A program made the position numbers and the translations under genes. The notes under the pieces were generated by a model. It saw only the letters and a program-made list of their open reading frames with translations. It was not told where the DNA came from and searched no databases. This document shows positions 21,873 to 26,932 of a DNA stretch of 26,932 nucleotides, in pieces. The stretch is from Silene noctiflora. Lineage: Eukaryota; Streptophyta; Magnoliopsida; Caryophyllales; Caryophyllaceae. The stretch's first letter is position 1; each line of letters starts with the position of its first letter. The stretch covers positions 110,116-137,047 of the forward strand of contig VHZZ01000487.1 of the NCBI GenBank assembly GCA_009801015.1. The letters run 5' to 3'.

Positions 21873-22034
21873 AACGGGTTAATCGGGTTGTGTTTGAGTC
21901 GGTTATTTTAGGGTTTATAAAAATCAGGTTGGATTGGGTTTGTTCAGGTTCGGGTTCGGGTCATTTTCAACTTGGTTAATATCAAGTTATTGAGGAATAA
22001 CAACCAGTTTCCAGCAATAAACATTTAGAACGGG
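21873..22034 (+). mobile_element. Second copy of the GGGTCGGGT dispersed repeat
   Basis: Repeated AACGGGTTAATCGGG, GGTTCGGGTTCGGGTC and a conserved downstream block ending AATAAACATTT (21949-22026) match the element at 4978-5053 in the same orientation. It sits directly upstream of the CDC26-TTM3 TATA-like box, inside the divergent promoter region shared with the PPR gene. It has no coding capacity. Confidence 0.6.
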
Positions 22035-22042
22035 TGATGTAA

Positions 22043-22382
22043 GGGTAAGATTATTGGTAATCTTGAGACAAAACTTTGGTAAGTCTTAAGACAAAACTCA
22101 CTCTGACTATCAATAATTTACCATAGTCTTGACAAAGTCTTAAGTTCAGTCGAAATCTAAGACTCAACTTAAGATTTTGGGTGAGTCTTAACCCCACTAT
22201 AAAAGGAAATTAACAAATTAATGGATTTCATGTGTCATATCTTTTGTAAAAAAAAAAAAAAAAAAAGTTAAAGTGAAAAAGTAGAAAAATAAAGTCTGAC
22301 GGATAATATATAAAAGATTAGGTGAGTTTGTGGCAAGTCTGAACAATAAAGAAATAATAAAAGAGTTACGGATAATCTTACC
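22043..22382. mobile_element. Tourist-like (PIF/Harbinger-type) MITE in the divergent promoter
   Basis: Inverted ends GGTAAGATTATTGGTAA (22044-22060) and TTACGGATAATCTTACC (22366-22382) match at 15 of 17 positions. TAA flanks both sides (22040-22042 and 22383-22385), as expected for the 3-bp TAA target duplication of Tourist elements. The interior has repeated GTCTTAAG motifs and an A-run at about 22248-22266. The total is about 340 bp, without a gene. Confidence 0.7.
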
Positions 22383-22588
22383 TAAAGTCGGATAATTAGA
22401 TTTCAAGTATCGGGCTAGGTACGGGTCATTCAGAGCGGGTCGGGTCGACTTCTCTCGTCATCCAAAAAAGAAAAGAAAAGAAAAACCCAATCCAACTACA
22501 GTCTCCTCCGTACTCCATAATCCATACTCTCTATTTCAGTGTGTTTCTGCTGCAAAACTCCAGTGACCGTCCGTCGTTCATTCCGTCG

Positions 22589-22658
22589 GTAAGTTTACAA
22601 CATTCAAACCTTGATTATATCTTACTTTATTCATTCATTCATTTATTGATGAACTTAG
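22589..22658 (+). other. Probable 5'-UTR intron of the PPR gene
   Basis: CCGTCG|GTAAGT at 22589 is a strong donor. ACTTAG at 22653-22658 is an acceptor preceded by a T/C-rich stretch with TTCATTCATTCATTTATTGAT. The intron would be 70 bp, near the plant minimum, and ends 18 bp before the start codon. The upstream leader is C/T-rich. Confidence 0.5.
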
Positions 22659-22676
22659 TACAAAAACATAAGAAAA

Positions 22677-24941
22677 ATGGCAGCTTCATCACTTACTTTC
22701 TTTGCTAACTTTACACCTTATCCATGTCTATCTCTTCCTCCTCTTTCAAAGCCCTCCTTTATCTCCTTCTCCTTAGCAAAACCCACTTCTTCTTCTCCTT
22801 CCTTAACTACCCACCAACTTCCCCCAGATTTCACTCCTAAACAATTGATTGAAACTCTCAGAAAACAAAACGATGCAGAAATGGCATTATGGGTCTTTGA
22901 TTGGGCTTCTAAACAACCCAATTTCAAGCCCACTTTATCTGTTTATGAGGAAATGTTAAGGAAGCTTGGAAATGAAGGCTCTTTTGATTCTATGATTAGG
23001 GTTTTAGGTGAAATGAAGTTATCTGGTTGTGAGATTAATCAAGGTACTTTCTTGATTTTCATTGAATCTTATGTGGGTTGTGGTTTGTATGATGAAGTGG
23101 TTTCCGTTATCGATTTGATGGAGAATGAGTTTGGGATGAGGTGTGGTACTCATACTTTTAATTACTTGTTGAATGTTCTGGTTGATGGGAATAAGTTGAA
23201 ATTAGTGGAGGATGTGCATGATAGGATGGTTAAGTGTGGAGTTAGTAAAGATGTTTCGACGTTTAATATTTTGATTAAGGGTCTTTGTAAAGCGCATCAG
23301 ATTCGGCCTGCACTTTTGCTGATGGAGGAAATGGAGAGTGTTGGACTGATCCCGGATGAGAAGACGTATACTACTATTATGCAGGGGTATATTGAGGAAG
23401 GGAATATGGAGGGTGCATTGAGAGTAAGGGAGCAAATGGTGGGAGCGGGTTGTGTGTCGACGAATGTGACTATTAATGTCTTGGTGTATGGGTTTTGCAA
23501 AGAAGGAAGGGTTGGGGATGCGTTAGAGTTTGTTCAAGACATGGCTGCTGAAGGGTTTTATCCTGATCAGTTTACTTTTAATACTTTGATTAGTGGGTTG
23601 GCTAAGGTTGAGCAGGTTAAACCTGCTTTGGAGGTTTTAGATGCTATGCTTGAAGAAGGATTAGATCCAGATGTTTTTACGTACAGCGCGTTGATATCAG
23701 GGCTGTGCAAAATGGGTGAGATTGAAGAGGCGATGGAGGTGCTTGAGTTGATGGTTTTGAGGAATTGCACTCCTAACACGGTTACCTATAACACTTTGAT
23801 TAGCGCCATGTGTAAAGAAAACCAAGTTGAGAAAGCAACTGACTTTGTCCGTCTTCTTACAAGCAAGGGTGTTTCGCTTGATGTTTGTACATTCAATTCT
23901 CTTATACAAGGCCTGTGCTTGTCTAGACACCACAAACTTGCCATGGAACTATTCCAAGAGATGAAAAGTGATGGATGGAAGCCCGATGAATTTACGTACA
24001 ATATCCTAATAGACAGCATGTGTTCTAGAGGTAGAATCGATGAAGCTTTGGCGTTGCTTAGGGAAATGGAATCAAGTGGGTGTGCAAGAAATGTAGTGAC
24101 ATATAATACCCTCATTGACGGCCTTTGCAAGAATAGGAGGATTGAAGACGCTGAGGAGATTTTCGATCAAATGGAATTACTTGGAATTTCTAGAAATTTG
24201 GTTACTTACAATACTCTAATTGATGGGCTTAGTAAGAGTAGGAGGGTGAAGGAGGCTGCTGAACTGATGGATCAGATGTTAATGGAAGGGTTAAAACCCG
24301 ACAAATTTACATATAATTCTTTACTTTTACATTTTTGCCGTGGTGGTGATATTAAAAAGGCAGCCGATATAGTACAAACCATGACCTCCAATGGTTGTGA
24401 ACCCGATATAGTTACTTATGGAACCTTAATTCAAGGGCTTTGTAAGGCGGGGCGAATTGAGGTTGCCAGTCGACTTCTCAGAAGCATCCAGATGAAAGGA
24501 ATGATTTTAACCCCACATGCTTACAATCCTGTCATACAAGCTTTGTTTAGAATGAAAAGATCAGACGAAGCAATTAGGCTATTCAGAGAAATGATTAACA
24601 AGGGTGACCCCCCAGATGCCGTTTCTTATAAGATAGTCTTTCGCGGTCTTTGTTCTGGTGGAGGACCTATTAGGGAAGCTGTTGATTTCTTGACCGAGCT
24701 ACTGGAAAAAGGCTTCATACCCGATTCTTCTGCATTTATGATGCTTGCAGAGGGTCTTTGTTCACTAGCTATGGAAGACACCCTCACGAAGCTTGTTGGA
24801 ATGATTATGAAACAGGCAAACTTCTCAGCCAATGAAGTTTCTATGATAAAAGGCTTCATCAAAATTCGTAAATTTCAAGATGCATTGGCTACTCTATGCC
24901 GGATTCTAGATAGCCGACGCCCTAGAAGAGGTGACAGATGA
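22677..24941 (+). CDS. MEE40: Pentatricopeptide repeat protein, MEE40-like
   Basis: This is an intronless 754-residue P-class PPR protein. PPR proteins bind organellar RNA one base per repeat and act in splicing, processing, stability or translation. The N-terminal 45-50 residues are rich in Ser, Pro, Phe and Thr with almost no acidic residues, which fits a plastid or mitochondrial transit peptide. From about residue 85 to 735 there are about 18 tandem 35-residue repeats of the form VVTYNTLIDGLCKxxRIEDA. No E, DYW or SMR domain follows. The C-terminus (IRKFQDALATLCRILDSRRP) closely matches my memory of Arabidopsis MEE40 (At3g53700), as do the length and blocks such as MQGYIEEGNMEGALRVREQM and HFCRGGDIKKAADIVQ. 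Arabidopsis mutants were reported with embryo arrest. The start is the first ATG after a short leader intron. The gene is divergent from CDC26-TTM3 across 875 bp. It appears intact. Confidence 0.93.
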   Translation: MAASSLTFFANFTPYPCLSLPPLSKPSFISFSLAKPTSSSPSLTTHQLPPDFTPKQLIETLRKQNDAEMALWVFDWASKQPNFKPTLSVYEEMLRKLGNEGSFDSMIRVLGEMKLSGCEINQGTFLIFIESYVGCGLYDEVVSVIDLMENEFGMRCGTHTFNYLLNVLVDGNKLKLVEDVHDRMVKCGVSKDVSTFNILIKGLCKAHQIRPALLLMEEMESVGLIPDEKTYTTIMQGYIEEGNMEGALRVREQMVGAGCVSTNVTINVLVYGFCKEGRVGDALEFVQDMAAEGFYPDQFTFNTLISGLAKVEQVKPALEVLDAMLEEGLDPDVFTYSALISGLCKMGEIEEAMEVLELMVLRNCTPNTVTYNTLISAMCKENQVEKATDFVRLLTSKGVSLDVCTFNSLIQGLCLSRHHKLAMELFQEMKSDGWKPDEFTYNILIDSMCSRGRIDEALALLREMESSGCARNVVTYNTLIDGLCKNRRIEDAEEIFDQMELLGISRNLVTYNTLIDGLSKSRRVKEAAELMDQMLMEGLKPDKFTYNSLLLHFCRGGDIKKAADIVQTMTSNGCEPDIVTYGTLIQGLCKAGRIEVASRLLRSIQMKGMILTPHAYNPVIQALFRMKRSDEAIRLFREMINKGDPPDAVSYKIVFRGLCSGGGPIREAVDFLTELLEKGFIPDSSAFMMLAEGLCSLAMEDTLTKLVGMIMKQANFSANEVSMIKGFIKIRKFQDALATLCRILDSRRPRRGDR

Positions 24942-25699
24942 AGGACAGTGCGGTGAAGGATTTAAAAATCAAGAAATGTGAGACGTAGTTTTCAGTGCAG
25001 GGCGTTCTTTGCCTCAACTCTCGAAGCTGAAACAGAAATGGTGTTAATGTAAACTATCCTTAACCGGAATCTCTGGCAATTTTCGTAGTTAAGTTTATGA
25101 GCTTCTTTGTCTTCATTCACAATGTACTTAAAATTTACTCTATTGGGAAAATGAGCAATTTACGGCTATGCATAGTTTAGCTTTCAAATTACGGATACGG
25201 AGTAATGAATATTGTACTGTAATAGTTTGTTTCCCCTACAAATACAAAATCATTGTGATTATATAATACAGTATCACATCTGCAGAAGTAGTCATGGATT
25301 GTTGGAAAATACTGAAATCTATGCATGTTTACTTGGAATAATGGTACATTGGTAGTTTGGTACCCTGCTTTCCATTTCTAAATTCTAATGGTGCCAAAAC
25401 TCGGGTTTTTTCTGGATTATGATAGAATATATCAAAACGACTCATTTACATCTCCTTTTATTTTACAGTAGCACCTCAAAGAATTCAAATTTTGCTACTA
25501 GTCATCCATAAACAGTCAATAGCGTTGCTAAATCCTAACAAATTAACCGGATATTCATTCACAGGTGTTTTTGAGGCACTGAAATAATGCTATTGATGTT
25601 GTCAAATTATTGTTTAAATCAATAGGGTGCCGATTGAGTTAACAAAGTCTTCTTTGGTGATCTACTGATTACTACTCCCGATTTGATCAAAAACTCAAC
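24942..25699 (+). other. 3' flank of PPR gene and intergenic DNA
   Basis: The sequence is AT-rich with no open frame of note on either strand. The first 200-300 bp probably hold the PPR gene's 3' UTR. ACGGATACGGAGTA near 25193 is reminiscent of a MITE end, but no partner end was found. Nothing else is visible. Confidence 0.5.
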
Positions 25700-25706
25700 T
25701 ATAAAA
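25700..25706 (+). promoter_or_regulatory. TATA box of the ECA1-like gene
   Basis: TATAAAA in the context AACTATAAAAACCC lies about 140 bp upstream of the ATG at 25842. It is followed by a CA-rich stretch (CTCACTCAAACACAACACAC) typical of plant transcription starts. The promoter looks intact although the reading frame downstream is broken. Confidence 0.6.
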
Positions 25707-25841
25707 ACCCGCCACAACATCACCTCACTCAAACACAACACACAAAAAAGTACATCAAAGTTCCTTCCTTACAACAACAATAACATTATCGCAGTGTCTC
25801 GTAAAAACCCTTTTTCCTTTCGCCAATAATTATCTAAGAAA

Positions 25842-26185
25842 ATGGAAACCAAGGCATCAAAATCAGTATTGTCCATGCTCATTATATGTCTTCTAATGGG
25901 ATCACTCCAAAGTGGGCTAGCCCAATGGACGTATGCGCCTGTTTCGAAGGACGTTTTTACGGATCAAAAGGGCTTTATGAGTGTTTTCTAACTTTTTATA
26001 GTACTACTCCTTCTTGTATGAGTGAGATATTGAACACTTTTGCTTCAGGCCGAGCGGTCCTTGGCCCATCTTGTTGCAAAATGATTAAACAAGTGAAAAA
26101 TCGGTGTTGGAAGACTTTGTTCCCGGTTAGCCCCGACCTCCCTCCTCTTCTCGAAGAACAATGCAAGAAATACCAAGAACATTAA
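25842..26185 (+). pseudogene. ECA1/prolamin-like secreted Cys-rich protein, frameshifted
   Basis: A signal-peptide frame starts at 25842 (METKASKSVLSMLIICLLMG, cleavage probably after GLA). It runs 49 codons to a TAA at 25989-25991. The rest of the gene lies in another frame, open through 25886 to the TAA at 26183-26185. That frame encodes the cysteine pattern of the ECA1 gametogenesis-related/egg-cell-secreted family (prolamin-like domain): YECF, PSCM, PSCCKMI, NRCWKTLFP and EEQC, six Cys in order, with an additional CAC before them. Secreted members act in gamete and reproductive-tissue signalling. One base appears to be missing between the signal peptide and the first domain cysteine (about 25920-25978), for example in the run AAAAGGG near 25966. 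Either it is a recent pseudogene or the base was lost in sequencing. Alternatively the 99-codon frame is used from its own ATG at 25886 without a signal peptide. Domain family is fairly sure; status is not. Confidence 0.7.
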
Positions 26186-26232
26186 GGCGTTTCTCGGACG
26201 GTTTATAGATTTAGAATTATTTTAGTTTAAAG

Positions 26233-26351
26233 TGTTACAGGAAGCGTTTTTTGAGCAATTACATATAAATACACGGAAGAGGATTAGTTTAGAAAACTAT
26301 CTATCTATATTGTTACAGGAAGCGTTTTTTGAGCAATTACATATAAATACA
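26233..26351 (+). repeat. 41-bp direct repeat in the 3' flank of the ECA1-like gene
   Basis: A 41-base segment starting TGTTACAGGAAGCGTTTTTT and ending ATAAATACA occurs identically at 26233-26273 and 26311-26351, 78 bp apart. The intervening 37 bases contain a short CTAT repeat. Perfect identity implies a recent duplication. It lies in the probable 3' UTR. Confidence 0.9.
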
Positions 26352-26873
26352 AGTTTTATTGCAAGGTGCTTCGAAGTTGGCTTTACTTAATTCTGGTTTT
26401 TCCGATTTTGTATCTTACATTGTTGCATGTTATACTATTTTTAATTTAATTTTTTATTTTAATTTTAATTATTACAGAGTAATCTATATATAATAATAAT
26501 AATAAGACAAACTAAACATATATTTTAATGTCATATCAACATTTTCAATTATTAACAATCCCCTCCACATCACCAATCATTTATTACCGAGAGACAAAAA
26601 ACAATAAAGGGAAAAAAAACAAAGCACTACATAACATAACCTCTTTTAAAAGGATTTTAACATATCACACAATTATCTATACAAATACTATAAACACAAA
26701 TTCTTATTTGTGACGGAGATATTGCGACGGGCCAAATAGATACCATATTGTGTGAAATGGTACCGGGTCCATGCAGTCAAGTTGGAAGCAATTAGGCAGC
26801 TGTATAGAAGAATGTGTTGTACTTGCTATTAAACAATTCCCAAATTGTACTCCTTTAATATTTAATGCCAATA
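26352..26873. other. AT-rich intergenic region
   Basis: This is low-complexity AT-rich sequence with a short (TAA)n tract near 26490-26504. A stretch at 26706-26760 (TTTGTGACGG, GCGACGGGCC, ATGGTACCGGGTCC) looks repeat-derived. A 61-codon open frame at 26528-26713 has no protein character. No gene is seen. Confidence 0.5.
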
Positions 26874-26932
26874 ACTAGTTTTTGTACCCGTGAAAATCAC
26901 GGGTGCGTTTGAGATTCATTGTATAAGTACAC
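26874..26932 (-). mobile_element. Helitron 3' terminus (element runs off the right edge)
   Basis: Read on the minus strand, a hairpin (stem ACCCGTG, loop ATTTT, stem CACGGGT, 26904-26886) is followed by ACAAAAA and CTAGT (ending at 26874), then a T. A GC-rich hairpin some 7-11 bases before a terminal CTRRT, with insertion next to T, is the standard plant Helitron 3' end. The rest of the element lies beyond the window. Confidence 0.6.

Noticed and set aside
22718..24862. Many minus-strand frames of 67-114 codons
   Set aside because: All are antisense shadows of the intronless PPR gene.

Overview
This window is nuclear DNA from a flowering plant, most likely a core eudicot. The genes have short exons with GT-AG introns, T-rich introns and plant-type miniature transposons, and the proteins resemble Arabidopsis families. 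Palindromic GAGACC/GTCTC elements and dispersed GGGTCGGGT repeats remind me of Caryophyllales genomes, but that placement is weak. No bacterial, organellar or viral genes, tRNA, rRNA or CRISPR array were seen.

Layout, left to right. (1) 1-8320, plus strand: the 3' part, 12 coding exons, of a TIP1-type ankyrin-repeat/DHHC S-acyltransferase whose first exons lie left of the window. (2) 9832-14251, plus: a complete 8-exon OS-9 lectin gene of ER-associated degradation, with an unfolded-protein-response-like element about 175 bp upstream. (3) 15744-18049, plus: a 3-exon gene for a small protein with a very acidic tail. (4) 18050-20258: no firm gene; one protein-like minus-strand exon is unexplained. 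(5) 21801-20259, minus: CDC26, an APC/C subunit of 66 codons, followed on the same strand by the phosphohydrolase TTM3. This is the CDC26-TTM3 bicistronic arrangement described in plants. (6) 22677-24941, plus: an intronless PPR protein, probable orthologue of Arabidopsis MEE40, divergent from CDC26-TTM3. (7) 25842-26185, plus: an ECA1/prolamin-like secreted cysteine-rich gene whose signal peptide and cysteine domain lie in different frames. (8) The right edge carries a probable Helitron 3' end on the minus strand.

The genes do not form a pathway. The linked pair is CDC26-TTM3, where a cell-cycle regulator and a polyphosphate hydrolase would be made from one transcript. Between and inside genes there are several miniature transposons: a foldback element, a GGGTC repeat family, a possible Mutator-type MITE, a short Stowaway, a Tourist-type MITE and a Helitron end. 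Possible splice-site oddities are tandem donors in the TIP1 gene, a decayed pseudo-exon in OS9, and an AG|GT zero-length-exon site in the CDC26-TTM3 intercistronic intron.

All exon boundaries were worked out by eye from GT-AG sites, reading phase and remembered family similarity. No alignment or transcript evidence was available.
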